Source: Heligmosomoides polygyrus polygyrus
Lineage: Eukaryota > Nematoda > Chromadorea > Rhabditida > Heligmosomidae
DNA length: 64,000 bases
Assembly: GCA_947396885.1 (NCBI GenBank)
Contig: OX377202.1
Span: 83,432,408 to 83,496,407 of the forward strand
Direction of reading: 5' to 3'
How positions within the stretch are numbered: position 1 is the stretch's first letter; the number at the start of each line of letters is the position of its first letter. The notes below the pieces were generated by a model. That model ran no database searches, had not been told where the DNA came from, and saw nothing but the letters and a program-made list of their open reading frames with translations. Shown one piece after another: positions 43,285 through 54,691 of this stretch. A program made the translations under genes and the position numbers.

Positions 43285-46150
43285 TCAAACATGCAATGGA
43301 ACCCTGTTTTCGCAACACTTCCGAACAATCAAGTCGAAAACAGCAACTGCTTTCAACAAGAGGTAAGCGCATATGTGCCACCAGAAGTGGACGTTACAGC
43401 AATCCTTCCGTATTTTCCAACGCACGACAAGGTTCCTCCGCTAAGCGAGCAAGTTCGAATTAATTCGGGACATACTCGATTCAGCACAATTTCATCAATT
43501 CGTAGATCTGCTCAGCAGATTAACTTCATGTTTCGTAGGCAAAGACGGAAATTTGGGCAGGTATAACGGTCCGATAGCTCACAAAATTAAATTCATTTTA
43601 CACTCTAAAGTGCCTAATAAAAAACTCTATCGCATCCCGTCAGAAAAACGGAACGAAATTTCGCGACAGATCAAGGAAATGCTTAAAACACGTCTTATCG
43701 AACCTAGTACACGTAAGTTTGCCTCCCCAATTGTTCTAGTAAAGAAAGGCTCTAAGAAGGAGCAATGGCGTTTTACAGTGGACTACAGAAAAGTAAATGC
43801 AATTACAGAAAATGAGACCTATTGCATGCTACACATACAGGACATAATAGATTTGATAAGTGGTAACTAAATTTATTCCAAACTCAACTTTAACAGCGGA
43901 TTTTTCAAATTTCATTAGACCCTAAACACAAAGAAAGGACTGCATTTTCATCCTTTCTGGGGCTTTATCAATTCACTCTTATGGCACAAGGATTAAAAGG
44001 AGCGCCTGCTACCTTTCAGCAGGTAGCTAACAACATAATACGGGAATTAAGATCCTGCTGTTTTGCATACATAGACGATATCATTATCGCTAGCTCATCC
44101 ATAGATGACCATATGCGCCGTTTGAAAGAAGTTTTTCACTGCATCCAGGACCTTGGTATGAAGCTGATACCGGACAAAACCATGACAAATGCTTTTTTCG
44201 TAACTTAAATGCAGTATCTGAGAGTTCTAATAAGCAAATCTGGATCTAGACCAAACCCAGAAAAGGTATCTAATATCGCGCAGATACTCCAACCCTCGAA
44301 CGCGAAAGCTGTTAAATCTTTCATAGGCGCAGCTTCGTATTTTGGTCGGTTTATACCGCGCTTTGCAATCACCGCGGAACCACTAAATGCTCTTCTATAT
44401 AAGAACACCCCCTTTGTGTGGACCAAAGATCACCAAGCTTCGTTTTCAGACCTAAAGCAGGCGCTTGTCCAAGCTCCATTTCTGGTGTTGCCATCTTTTG
44501 GTCGCCCATATGTAATCCACACCGACGCATCCATCACGGGAGTAGGTGCATTTCTGCATCAGAAAAGTACGCAAACCGACGCTGAACACCCAGCTGCATA
44601 TTGCAGCCGTTCAGTGAATATCCACGAGAAAAACTATGCAGTCATCGAACTGGAGGCACTAGCCATAGTTTTTGCTCTTAAGCAGTTTTATCCGTATGTA
44701 GCAAGCGCGAAAATCACTCTAGTAATAGACCACGCACCTCTTAAATCTTGATCCACAGGCCAGATCTGGTAGGCCGCCTGGCCAAATACCAAATTTCAAT
44801 ACAAGCGTTCGATATTACTATAGAATATCGAGCAGGAAACACAATACTTTGTGTGATTTCCTTAGTCGATACCAATTAACAAAGTTGGCGCCATTCACCA
44901 ATGCCCGTTACTCACTTTGGAAGACATTAGAAAAGCTCAGGAAGATTCCGAATATAGCGGTCTATTAAGATTTTTTCAGAGAAAGGTTGATAAACCGCCT
45001 AAGAAATTTCAGAACACCATTGATAAATATCATGTCTTTCAGGACTGTCTATGCTATACAACGTATAGTACGACTGCATTGTTGATTCCTAACCCACATA
45101 TGCAAAACGTCGTGATCTCTGTGCACCACGAAAATCCATTGACAGGATCTCACTTAGGAATACAAAAAACCTATGCAGCGGTAAAGGCTAAGTATTATTG
45201 GTCAACTTCGTATATAGATATCACAACATATGTAAATACTTGTCCATTTTGTCAAAAAGTCAAAACCCCTTCGGGAAACATTATACGCGAAGAACTGGGA
45301 AGTTTTCCAATCCCCAAAGATCTTTTGAAGGTATCCATACGGACATAATCGGACCTCTTCCTCAGTGTATAAACGGAAATAGGTTTAGATCTATATCTGT
45401 ATGCGCTTTCAGCAAGCTTGTAATTTGTACTCCTCTCGTCAATCAAACGAGGGAACTAGTCGTTAAAGCTATAATAAATGATGTTATATCCAAGCACGTT
45501 ATTCCGAATGAGTTAGTTTCGGATCGGGGCTCAAATTACACTAGCGATATCTTTGCAAAAATCAACAACACTCTTGGTAATTTAAACAAGTTTACCACAA
45601 GCTGTAACCATAAGGCTGATGGTCAGGTGGAGCGAATAGTTAAGGTTGCTCATGACTCTTCAACTTCATATTGCTCGCAAGCCAGAGACCTGTGGTCAGA
45701 CTTCCTTCAGCCGATTTGTTTGCTTATAATTGCAGTAAAAGTTCAACTACAGGATATAGACCATTCTTCGTCATACATGGAAGGAACCCGATCACATGGT
45801 GTGATATCGTCCACAACTTGCCGTCCACACTAGTGTTCGCCACAGACAACTTCGCGGATCAAAACACTGCTGGTCCAAAAGACCGCATCATAGCAGTGGG
45901 ACGACAAATTGTAGAAAATACGAAACTGTACAAGGCGGGATACGATCAATTTCAAAGGTAGGTCCAACGGAGCTTTCCACTGGTGATCTAGTACCTTTGC
46001 GAGACGACACTGTGCGTCCCAAAATAACCAATCAGTGGAAAGGCCCATTCAGTGTCGAATTAGATGACCGACCCAATGTGACGATTCAAGATCTTGTGGG
46101 TCGCCAAAAGCGACATACAGTGCATATCAGGTTAGCCGGTTGAAGTTATA
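43285..46150 (+). pseudogene. Ty3/gypsy-type pol remnant (reverse transcriptase, RNase H, integrase)
   Basis: Decayed polyprotein in several frames. The reverse transcriptase includes 'SPIVLVKKGSKKEQWRFTVD' and 'FAYIDDIIIAS' (43553-44208). The RNase H region is near 44515 ('VIHTDASITGVGAFLHQ'), then an HHCC-type integrase zinc region ('CPFCQKVKTP', 45240-45270) and an integrase core (45300-45830). Stops and frame changes separate the blocks. The piece before 40369 and this one were a single element until the Merlin insertion. Clade assignment follows RT-RNase H-integrase order, which is Ty3/gypsy-like. Confidence 0.85.
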
Positions 46151-46159
46151 TTCAACACG

Positions 46160-47315
46160 TTCCAAGGTAGCCAGTGCTTCTGCTGCGGCACCAGCTCCTA
46201 TTTTGGAAAGCCCAAAAGAAGCACCGGCCACCACGGAACAACCCATGCGACATTCACCGCGATTACAAAAGAAATGTACTTCAGCAGGACAACATATGGA
46301 CTATGGACACTGATCTGTACCTCAAAAGGTGCCTAGATCAGTGTATTGTGAGTTTACGTCAAATCATTTACGCTGCTTCGCGCAAAATTAAACACCAAAT
46401 TCTTTGAATGGACTTCAAAGAATTTCCAATTCGCGCTATTACTTCGCTCTTTTCAAAAACTCGCCCCTGTGTCAACCGAACTAGTTTTAAAATCCTAAGG
46501 CGAACACTTGACAAAATCGTTTGTAGAAAGATTGCGATAAACAAACGTGAATAAGTTGATTTCGTAACATGTGAAATAATTTTTCTCTTAAAAATGCAAT
46601 TGAATTCTAACTGTATTAATAATGTAATAGCGTAATCTGGTGCATTAATGGTGCATTAATAACACCTCTCCACATTTGTCTCGCTCGCACATGTGTGCAT
46701 GATAATGAGCAGTTCATATTTTTCTAAACTTAACACCCCTAATTTTATCATATTTCACATCCATTTCATTGTTCTATGCAAAATAATTGTTGCCATCATT
46801 ATAAAAATAGATATGTATGACCTATTGTGTGCTGTACCGAATAAGGTACTGAATTATGCGTGACCTATTAAATCATGTACTGAATTTATCGTAATCTTCT
46901 TCATCAACTCCATCAATGAATACAGATGACTTAAAAACTCTTCACCTTCACTTCAATCCTCTTCTTCACCACACCCCACGTGCCTATCTTTCGAGACGAA
47001 AAACTTGAACGTCGTCTCCGATACTTTATCCGCTTCATCCACTTCCCCCTAGGCAAGCTCGAGGACGAGCTTGTTCTCATTGATTGTGCGGACCTCATTC
47101 ATCCATCCTCATCGAAAGCCGTCCGGTAGATCAACCACAGACCACAATTTCACATGTTCCTCTTACAGTCAATTGCTCACCATATAGCTTAAGCTATAGC
47201 GTGACTACTATGTAGTTCCTATATCCTTTTGCTGTATATTTGACACTTCTATATCTCGGAGGATTGTCGACCGACAACACGAAGATGATGCTCTTAAGCT
47301 CGAGGACGAGCTTAC
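46160..47315. other. Downstream part of the gypsy-type element
   Basis: No domain recognised. A short perfect repeat AAGCTCGAGGACGAGCTT occurs at about 47054 and 47296, the second directly before the right LTR-like repeat where a polypurine tract would be expected. Confidence 0.4.
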
Positions 47316-47570
47316 TGTGGGAAGGAAGATGTCGAGTTGCACCCAATCCCTACCCTGGACGACGACACCCTTCTACCGATGGCAACGCCCTGCTGCAAGA
47401 ATGCGGCACTGGGCTACGCCACCTGGAGTCACGTCTACGCCACCCACACCGGAGGGTCGTCTGGTACCATCAGCTACCACGTCATCCCTCTTTCCCTCTT
47501 TTACCATACAGTATGATACTAATAAATATACATACTGAGTAGTGTGTTCTGTAATCTATGAATAGAATAG
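47316..47570 (+). repeat. Right LTR-like repeat
   Basis: Begins TGTGGGAAGGAAGATGTCGA and matches 36556-36840 in direct orientation. Contains AATAAA about 40 bp before its end. The two copies enclose the protease and pol remnants, the layout of an LTR retrotransposon of about 11 kb including nested insertions. Confidence 0.65.
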
Positions 47571-48114
47571 AGCTTCCTAGAATAGAATAGACTTGATATA
47601 TATGAATAATGATACACTACACTAGTTACGAATGAAACTAATAACATGTTTAATCTCCTTCTGGAGTGGGGATGGCGATAGAGGAACGCGATGAGTATCG
47701 AACGACATGGACTAGCTATACTGTCATGAGATGGCTGTGGTGTGCTGTTTGTAAGGACGCTGAATGCGCTGCCGTACTAACAGGTCCCCGCAAGTTTTTG
47801 AGAGAAAATGATATTTTCGAGAAGAAATAGGACTTTTCACCGAACTCGGTGTGCTAACTGCGACATTGACATGGATCGACACCTCTGCACGCAAAGAAGC
47901 GAAACCGTGACGCTTTAAAGCTGCACAAAAGCGCAGTAGTCTCCTGAACCAAGCACTCATCCTGACTTTCTCCGTCGCTATTTCCCCCTTAGAAATCCGT
48001 ATTGCGGTTCCATCTTTATTGGCAAGCAACTGCTGCACTAGCACCAGTCACTGTGTTCTCCATACCGCTCCATCTACGGGATACACTGCTACTTGTTGCA
48101 CTCTCAAAAGCACC

Positions 48115-48245
48115 GCCTTCAAGGCTGGTGCACAGTTTCACTGCGCTGTGGCACCGCGCTGAGGGGATAATTTTTTGCCACATCCCCCACGTCAGCGCGG
48201 TGCGGCAGCGCTGCGCACCTGGAAGGTTGCCAGCAAAGGGGCGAT
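48115..48245. repeat. GC-rich foldback (family G), copy 1
   Basis: CACCGCCTTCAAGGCTGGTGCACAG... and TGGCACCGCGCTGAGGGG pair with CCCCCACGTCAGCGCGGTGC on the other side of ATAATTTTTT. Related GC-rich sequence occurs at 53205-53400. Confidence 0.5.
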
Positions 48246-48388
48246 CGATGGCAGCCATTCTCCTCGCCTTATACCGCAGAATCCGCAGTGTTTTCGTTCT
48301 TCTAGACGTTCTTTTTGATGGAATTAATTCGTGATTGTGTAGGATATATGAACAGGCATTATAATTGTGCTAGTACAGTTATTTTCAG

Positions 48389-49290
48389 GTAATCTGACGT
48401 CCCGTCTGCTTGTCACCGCTGGTAGGAAGCCACTGAAGCTCATATCAAGTTTCCATACTTGTTTCGTGCTTCCATCCGACCGGACATTGTGAGCTTTATT
48501 CAAGTGCTCACCCACAAACGCCAGACACACGCTGTTGCGGCGCTCGCCGGTTAGTTATTTGTTATTCTGTTTCATATTGAATTTTTCGTTTGTACTCACA
48601 ATTATTGTTTTGCACATGTCATTGGGTTTCTTATCTTTAATGATGTCATTCTCTTGGAACTGAAGATCATTAGTTGTGCTAGAAGGGAATATCTCTGACG
48701 CTGGCTTCTCTGCACAAAAAGGAAATTGTCTTACTGAATAATATTGACGAAGTACCGTAATAACTTATCCATGAAGGAGATGGACTGCTCCGATGCACCT
48801 CATATCAAACATTTTTGATGTGAGGTGCATCGGAGCAGTAGCCTTTCTCTGTAAAACAACTGGTATCGGCAGGCTGATACATTGTTTATTAATATGCGCA
48901 TTAATACATTAAAATTGCAGATAAGAAGGCATTGTTCAGCATTGAAAACAAATCGGAAACGCCTCGAGTATCAAACCTAAAAGTTGGTTCATTCCGTTGA
49001 ATCGGATATGTCATTTACCCACTACCTTTAGTTATCAGTCAGTGTTCAGGCTCATATTATGTTGCTCACTGGTCACGAGGAGATTTTCGCCGTTCCCTTC
49101 GGCAGTGACGAAACGTCTGGTTTCGACCGGAAGGTAGAATCTTTACCGTTTATTAGATTTCTGAACCTTTTATGCATAATTTATAATTCTAGACATTCCT
49201 ATGGAATTTATACAGTGATTAGGAGAACGTCTCCGTGACTCGGGGTCATACAGGAGCTGCTATGGATCTTCACTCCAACATGGATTCAAG
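48389..49290 (+). pseudogene. rpl-4: Ribosomal protein L4 (rpl-4)-like pseudogene
   Basis: A segment after TTATTTTCAG (48388) reads 'SRLLVT' in one frame, then in another 'EATEAHIKFPYLFRASIRPD' and 'IVSFIQ...HAVAALAG'. This matches the start of eIF-like-conserved RPL4 ('EATQ..I.LP.VFR.PIRPD.V.FI'). After a donor at 48550, exon 49223-49290 reads 'LRDSGSYRSCYGSS', resembling the RPL4 'VRGGGTHRSGQGAF' block. RPL4 is almost invariant, so the many substitutions, the frame change near 48423, the lack of an ATG and the missing segment between exons indicate a decayed copy rather than the functional gene. The downstream two thirds were not found. Confidence 0.55.
48784..48839. repeat. 56-bp near-perfect hairpin
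   Basis: ACTGCTCCGATGCACCTCA pairs with TGAGGTGCATCGGAGCAGT. Arms of about 25 bp, loop CATTTT. It lies between the two rpl-4-like exons. Could be a small palindrome or a microRNA-like hairpin; no conserved seed was recognised. Confidence 0.85.
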
Positions 49291-49943
49291 GTACTGCTCT
49301 GATGCTTGTCTGATCTGCGGACATGTAGAATGCCTTTCTCTTCTTTAGTTTACTACTCACCGGTGCCACTGGCAAGACAGTTGTTTGCGGAGACTGGCGA
49401 GTATACTCCAAAGTTGAAATCCCACGTTGACGTCGTGAACTCCTGTAATTCCCCACGCTGAAGATCACAGTTGATTTGCTCGTGTGGTAACGATGGATTG
49501 GTCAAGGTGAGCTAGATATCTGGCCTAGTGTTATGTCGGTTTTGCAGTCTAGATTGTGTTTGAGTTCTACGCGATATGTTAGGAATTGTTATGAAAGCAG
49601 AAAGCATGTTGAACGGTTCTGCCTCGTTCATCTGGGACTTGGTGTGTAGATTAACTCTGAGGCTTGGTTAGTAGAACGAACGACCATTAGAGTATGCAAA
49701 GTAGAGATTCACTGTATTAGTTGTGTCAAATGTGGAATCCAAGCAGCAAGAGACTGCATTCAAAACGGAGCTTAGGTTTAAATCGCTTACAAGGTATGTC
49801 ATAGAAGTTGAATACGTGCTGCACCTATATCGGGATAGTTAATGCTAATAGCGGAAGAACCGTTAAGTCGCACGAGCTCAACTTCACCACACGCACTACT
49901 CGTTTATTAGTGAGAATGATTGTTACATGCTGCATTGTTTCAG

Positions 49944-50120
49944 GGTATTCACGAAGTTTTCGAAAAGGCTACCCAGGCGGCACTTTCTACATCTTCCGAT
50001 CTTTGATGTCGTGCCGCAAATCCTCGTCGATCAGTACTCCTCCATCCGCAGACTTAGCTCTTCAAAGCATTGGTGTTCTGACTTTGTTCATTCTATGGTC
50101 TACGTTGTGGCTATTCTGAG
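49944..50120 (+). other. Exon-like open stretch, unknown
   Basis: Between TTTCAG and a GTTCGA donor a frame reads 'FLHLPIFDVVPQILVDQYSS' and 'KHWCSDFVHSMVYVVAIL'. No family is recognised and a second frame is also open, so coding status is uncertain. Confidence 0.2.
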
Positions 50121-50360
50121 AGGTTCGAAGTGATAATTTTTACACTGTAAGAACTCAGTGTTCTGTCTTTATTCATTATTTATTGATTAATAATACTGTA
50201 AACATTTCAACGCTTGTGATGATGCTAGCAAGAGTGTTGCAGAAGGTGCAAAACCAGTTAGAAGAGTTGTTCGAGATGTTGATCATCGACATCATTAGGG
50301 GCGGTGAAGCAAAGGCGTCGATTCTGCAAATAGTGGAATGTAATGCAGCAAATAATTTAT

Positions 50361-50990
50361 TCATAGTGAGTGGTAAGAGTCTTCGACCTCACGAACGGAA
50401 TATATGTAGTAGGTCTCGACACACATATACCGAATGAGAAGTCGAGGACTCTTAGATGTGGAAATCTTATCTTCGAAGCCTACTTCTTTAGAATTCTCGA
50501 CATCATACAGTGTGCATTCAACCAAGTTGCTTCTTACAGGCAAACCTCGGTCGAATCGCAAATGGATATAGACAGAGTCTAAAACAGTTTGTAATTGTTA
50601 CACATTTGTAGCATACATTTCACCGGTACTCACTTGACCAAATTTGAGATTAAACCACTCGTTAGAAGCTTTCCTTGGTCGGAATGACACTACCGTGTGC
50701 TGATCACGTTCACGACCATACGCAGTGACGAGTTTGCGGAACTGTACTAGTGCACCTAAAATCTCGAACAGAGGAACTAACATGCAGAGGTGTGAAAAAG
50801 GTTGATGAAAACCGATGAACTAAGGAAGAATGGCTTACACTGCGAAACACTGTGCGTCGTAGGCCTTGGCGAATGTATTGGCAGTGTCGTAGATGTGCGA
50901 ATAGCGCGTAATTCTCTTTGTCGATGTTGGAATGGTATCCACCGGACCGCCAACTGATATGTCAGTTTTCTCGTGAACCCACACTCCGGT
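50361..50990 (-). CDS. Uncharacterised antisense gene, last three exons
   Basis: Minus-strand exons 50990-50841, 50741-50639 and 50578-50361 join in phase (0, 0, 1) and end in TGA, giving about 156 C-terminal residues. The sequence reads as a genuine globular protein: 'TGVWVHEKTDISVGGPVDTI', 'RYSHIYDTANTFAKAYDAQC', 'ERDQHTVVSFRPRKASNEWF' and 'SVYIHLRFDRGLPVRSNLVE'. I do not recognise the family. The second exon's donor (GTCAAG) is non-optimal and the second acceptor was chosen by phase. The start must lie upstream (beyond 50990 on the plus strand); the region up to about 51.8 kb contains a trinucleotide repeat and no clear exon. Confidence 0.5.
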
Positions 50991-51055
50991 CTAAAATGAA
51001 CAGTGGAAAGGGCATTGAAGCGAAAGCCCTTCAGATAAGTGTTTACTGTTACTAC

Positions 51056-51061
51056 TTTTAC

Positions 51062-51101
<40 letters not shown>

Positions 51102-51125
51102 ATTATTATTATTATTATTATTATA
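51056..51125. repeat. (TTA)n microsatellite
   Basis: About 22 copies of ATT/TTA with one AAT interruption, just upstream (on the minus strand) of the uncharacterised antisense gene. Confidence 0.95.
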
Positions 51126-51822
51126 TAGATGCTTTTCGTGCGTGTGCTGCCCACAAGTGCTCATAGTCATCTACATATCGAGCACAGCATAAGACACCGG
51201 GTAGTCATTACATAGAAACTGCCGCATGTTGCAAGATTTCCACTACCAAAAACATAAAATGTCGGTACAAACGTATATTTGCCAAAATAATGTTTTACAA
51301 ATCTGTTGACCTAGACCCGCTGATATACAGGTAATATGTTGTTACATGATGTTTTACTGTGATCAAGGGTCTTGTCCTGGGCGGGACCCGTACCCTACCT
51401 TCCGCTTTAAACCTTCCGGACAGGATACTACAGCGCTGCTTGATCGGGTAAATGGTGATAGGACATTGCAACGAGGATACAACGGATGCCGTGCGCAATC
51501 AAATCAATCGCTTGTGCTGTAGTGGGCCACCACGGTAATCGTTATACCTCACACATATGTATCATACTTGTGATTATCACGTAGAATATTACATTGATAC
51601 TTCGTTGTATGCGACTTCACCTAAACCTGTACGTAAAAGGGTGTAAAAAAGGTCAGCTCCTATTATGACAAGACACCTGTTATATCGCGCATCTTCCCCA
51701 GTCATTTCAAATGCGTTATGAATGGTAGGGAGTGTATTTGAAACCCCATCTACAACACACGGTCATCTGTTGCCTAATGGAATAAAGTAAAATGAGATGT
51801 AGACTTACAATTACGTCTTCAT

Positions 51823-51968
51823 TTATTGTTGTCCACCTTGCCCAGAATTAGCTCCACCTTGGCTTTGTTGTTGTCCCTTCTTGCGTCAACAAAACTTGTT
51901 GAGCATAGCCCACTATCCTGGCACTCCACACTACAGTACGCTGTGTTCCAACAACGTTGACAAATTGC
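51823..51968 (-). pseudogene. MYND zinc-finger C-terminal exon, frameshifted
   Basis: After a TTTCAG acceptor the minus strand reads 'AICQRCWNTAYCSVECQD', the second half of a MYND finger (C-x2-C...YCS-x2-CQ). In that frame the rest of the finger is lost. In the neighbouring frame it continues as 'WAMLNKFC', an in-frame TGA, then 'RKKGQQQSQGGANSGQGGQQ' and a stop. That second reading looks like the proper MYND end with the zinc-binding His changed to Leu. It is most simply a decayed exon, though a sequencing indel cannot be excluded. Confidence 0.45.
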
Positions 51969-52094
51969 CTGAAAGTAATAAGGTTTCGTCGGAATTGTCT
52001 TGCCAGTGGCTCATAACTACTCTACTGCCATACTCTTTCAATGAAAGCTCAACACTTCAAAGAAATGCAAAAACAATGATAAAGATTTAAGTTC

Positions 52095-52320
52095 GCCAAT
52101 CCCTTTTTGGGATGTGAAGGGCATTCTGTTCCTCCAGAGTAGAGAATTTCAGTACGATTTCTGTTTATTTCTAGTGGTCGGCTGATGAAAAAGTTGAGCT
52201 CATATCTTTCTCAGATAAATTTCGTTCAAAAACATCCATCCCGGAGGGATGGAATCTTTGGTTGGCCTGCGTGAGATCCATACAAAGAGGCTCAAGCCAC
52301 AATCTCTGCTAGTCTCATCA
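52095..52320 (-). mobile_element. tRNA-derived SINE copy (family S), diverged
   Basis: The minus strand shows GCTTGAGCCTCTTTGTATGG near the head, CAGGCCAACCAAAGATTCCA, TCCCTCCGGGATGG, TCATCAGCCGACCAC and a degraded CTTCACATCCCAAAAAG tail. It is directly followed by a retroposon tail. Confidence 0.55.
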
Positions 52321-52560
52321 TTTATTTATTTATTTATTTATATTTATTTTTTATCATACTTAATTCTTTTTTGAATGGAGTACGCTTTTATACGTACCCT
52401 ACCAAATAGAACAAGTTTTGGTTACACAAAGTTACCTAAAAAGCTTCACTGTTTGAATTGTTCTACGTACCCTTTCAGCAATAGGGAGACAGCGAATACA
52501 CCGCGACCAAATAAAATTCGCTCGTCCAGCGTGGACTACTACCAAACTTAGCTAACCTAT
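52321..52560 (-). mobile_element. 3' end of a non-LTR retroposon, reverse orientation
   Basis: ATTTATTTATTTATTTAT at 52320-52345 is the reverse of a (TAAA)n tail. The upstream extent on the minus strand is uncertain. Confidence 0.4.
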
Positions 52561-52610
52561 GGTGGCTTGAAACAGTGCCCTCCTCAGATGGAAAACCCCA
52601 CTGAGCTCAC

Positions 52611-52815
52611 CTGCACGACAAGAACGGAGAGCGGTTTTAACGTCAGCTTGTGCATGAAATCTTCGACCGTTAGTAATCCCCATTTCACAATGACATCAGC
52701 GTTTTGTCCAAGTGAAGCTCGATTCACGACACGAAGAAGTTCTGATAAAGCATTACAATGACTCCCGCATCCATGCAAAGTCAAGTGTAGCTCTACCTTT
52801 AACAATTTGCGCAGG
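52611..52815 (-). pseudogene. Possible adenosine-deaminase-like exon
   Basis: The minus strand reads 'LRKLLKVELHLTLHGCGSHC', then 'NALSELLRVV', ending at a GTGAGC donor. 'KVELH' followed by a helix-forming '..SELL' resembles the start of adenosine deaminases ('PKVELHxHLxGs'). The second metal-binding His of the HxH motif is not at the expected spacing. Either a decayed copy or a chance resemblance. No further deaminase exons were found. Confidence 0.25.
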
Positions 52816-53204
52816 TTCACATTTGATCATGTAGACAAAGGGCACTCCTATTCCGTCGACAGACTCCTAAAACCAGAAATAGATTCAATTTCGAGGGCTG
52901 TGCGGTAAGAGAGAACACGACGAATAAAGAATAAAGACTGATTTAGATAAATTCCTTCGAAACACCTCGTAGATAACATGAACGGGAACACCACCCCGAT
53001 AACTGGTTCGGAATAATATAAAAGGGTTTTTTTGCTGTAAATGGTGCCGAATTTCTTTGTGGAGGAAAGGAAAAAAGAAAAAACAGCTGGAGGAGCAGCC
53101 GAAAGAGGGGATTTGCGGCGACAGCTGGCTCTGCGCCCTGTTTCACAGCCGCCGCCAAATTTGGCGTCGAACAAGCGCCTGGTACGCAATCCCGCGAGAC
53201 ACAC

Positions 53205-53400
53205 GCCACACCACGGCACAGCGCGGTGAAAATGGGAGCTCCAATTCCCTCAGCTCAGTGACACCGCGCGGTGCCACTGCGCGGTGAGTGTGCACGGCCC
53301 CTCACCGCGCGGTGGCTCCGCGCTGTGGCACAGCGCAGTGAACCGCCTATGCTACAACATGGGTGGTTCACTGCGCTGTCGAACTGTGCACGAGCCTTCA
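53205..53400. repeat. GC-rich foldback (family G), copy 2
   Basis: CACCGCGCGGTG-type palindromes alternate, and GTGGCACAGCGCAGTGAACC (53332) pairs with GGTTCACTGCGCTGTCG (53370) around ATGCTACAACAT. It resembles 48115-48245. Confidence 0.55.
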
Positions 53401-53925
53401 AAGAACGCCGCCAACTGGCGACGGTGTACGCAATCACGACCGACTATCAGCATTTAACGTCTGTTGTGCAATTTGCCGCAATTGATCTGCTTCTGTTGCT
53501 CTCTCTCTGTTCCTTAACTTTCCCTTGCTTTTGCTTTGAAAGGTTCGTCAACATTATGTTGAGGTAACACTAGGGCGCCATAGGAGTTGGGGCAGCCTTT
53601 TTCTGGCTCCGGATATTTTTGAGGCAGAACAGGGCGGGATAGAATATTTTCCGCACTAGGATTTCGTTAGAAAAATGGATTCAGGTCTATCATAGTCGGA
53701 GGGGAACACCGCCAGAAAGGCAAGATAAACACATTCACGTTGACATATCTACGGAAGAAACCGCATCAGAAGGTCCTTCGTAGGCAATCGCAGTGTTTAG
53801 TCCCTGCGAAATAGAACGCATTTTATCCTGCCTTCGTTGTCAAAACGACTGAGTGAAGTGCCCCTCACTAGAACAAATATTTGAACTCTAGTTAAAAAAG
53901 GCAAGAAAAACTCACCGTCCTTGAA

Positions 53926-54514
53926 GTGGCCCGGCACTAGTTAAAAGTTCCGACTCCACCGACGAGACTTCGGTAGGAATTTTTTTTTCGCTGAAACTTC
54001 GTCTAGGGGGGTTATTTGGGGTGCTGATCACGAATCTGATATCCGTTTTTCACGAATCGGTCGGAGACCACCCATACCGTTAACATGGGTGGTTCAGGCA
54101 GGGTCACCGATTTCGCTGAAACTTCGTCTAGGGGGGTTATTTGGGGTGCTGACCACGAATCTGACATCCGTTTTTCGTTTTACGCCGGAGTTTGGGCGAA
54201 ATCGGTAACCATTACCTTAGTTACCCGTACCTTCCGTAACCTACCGTACTCCAGCGTAAAACGAAAAACGGATGTCAGATTCGTGCTCAGCACCCCAAAT
54301 AACCCCCCTAGACGAAGTTTCAGCGAAATCGGTGACCCTGCCTGGACCACCCATGTTAACGGTATGGGTGGTCTCCGACCGAATCGTGAAAAACGGATAT
54401 CAGATTCGTGATCAGTACCCCAAATAACCTCCCTAGACGAAGTTTCAGCGAAAAAAATTTTTCCGACCGAAGTCTTGTCGGTGGAGTCGGAACTTTTAAC
54501 TAGTGCCGTGGCCC
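53926..54514. mobile_element. Foldback element with about 260-bp inverted arms
   Basis: The outer ends are CGGCACTAGTTAAAAGTTCC (53932) and GGAACTTTTAACTAGTGCCG (54489). Pairing continues inward through TCCACCGAC(G/A)AGACTTCGGT and CTGAAACTTCGTCTAGGGGG to CGTTTTACGCCGGAGT/ACTCCAGCGTAAAACG around a loop of about 56 nt. Within each arm a segment of about 65 bp (GAAACTTCGTCTAGGGGGGT... ATCCGTTTTTC) is present twice. Confidence 0.9.
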
Positions 54515-54691
54515 CTCTCCCGAACCCGTATTGTGCCAGCTCTAGTTGAAACAATAAATGCGACAGCTGAATGGCTGTGGTGCTGTGCTGATCATAGTTG
54601 CTCGTCAGTAGAGGCCGCTCAACTGGCAAGTTATTGAGCGTTATTAAGCAGGTGAGTTAACTTCGAACGGGACACTAGCATTTCAAGACAA

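Noticed and set aside
47724..48044. Minus-strand 106-codon frame ('EKVRMSAWFRRLLRFCAALK')
   Set aside because: No recognisable family, overlaps the start of a GC-rich repeat, no splice support.
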